DNA of 5,383 nt, taken from contig DAITAO010000131.1 in assembly GCA_036824245.1 (NCBI GenBank), positions 1-5,383 of the forward strand, read 5' to 3'. Of the stretch, positions 4,454-5,383 are shown piece after piece. The position numbers were made by a program, and so were the translations under genes. The notes beneath the pieces were generated by a model. The model saw nothing but the letters and a program-made list of their open reading frames with translations. It was not told the DNA's origin and searched no databases. Each line of letters begins with the position of its first letter. Positions within the stretch are counted from its first letter, which is position 1. This DNA comes from JACVRM01 sp036824245. GTDB lineage: Bacteria; Actinomycetota; Thermoleophilia; Gaiellales; Gaiellaceae.

Positions 4454-5383
<930 letters not shown>

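Overview
The window is a GC-rich bacterial chromosome segment. All its genes lie on the minus strand and form the 5' part of an S10 ribosomal-protein operon placed directly behind tuf. In the direction of transcription (right to left) the order is tuf (3' part, EF-Tu), rpsJ (S10), rplC (L3), rplD (L4), rplW (L23), rplB (L2), rpsS (S19), rplV (L22) and rpsC (5' part, S3). The tuf-rpsJ linkage, GTG starts, GC-rich third codon positions and a long Ala/Lys/Glu/Arg tail on L22 suggest a high-GC actinobacterium-like organism, possibly of the Thermoleophilia (Gaiellales/Solirubrobacterales). That placement is inference from gene order and protein character, not a database match.

The genes are packed head to tail. 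Junctions are TGATG (rplC/rplD, rpsS/rplV), GTGA (rplD/rplW), TAGTG (rplB/rpsS), a 4-nt gap (rplW/rplB) and a 19-nt gap holding a strong ribosome binding site (tuf/rpsJ). No promoter, terminator or leader regulatory structure is visible between tuf and rpsJ, so the segment reads as one transcript whose cistrons are translationally coupled.

The unusual part is at two junctions. Between rplV and rpsC lies a perfect tandem duplication of a 165-bp unit (346-510 and 511-675). Between rpsJ and rplC lies a diverged single copy (about 3956-4117). Each unit is one long imperfect hairpin: terminal inverted repeats of about 31-38 nt, a mid-stem, and an apical stem with a 3-nt loop. The two versions differ at many stem positions, but the differences are largely matched by compensating changes on the opposite arm. 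The array is flanked by the 7-bp direct repeat CTAATGG; removing it would recreate a TAATG stop/start overlap between rplV and rpsC. The elements sit in the same orientation, begin at a gene's stop codon, and stay open in the frame entered from the overlapping ATG (110 and 58 codons). At the rplV/rpsC site the end of the element also supplies the Shine-Dalgarno sequence of rpsC. I read this as a small MITE/ERIC-like palindromic element that inserts at cistron junctions in an essential operon without stopping expression. I do not recognise it as a named family.

Functionally, EF-Tu delivers aminoacyl-tRNA, S10, S19 and S3 belong to the 30S head, and L3, L4, L23, L2 and L22 are early-binding 50S proteins around the peptidyl-transferase centre and the exit tunnel.
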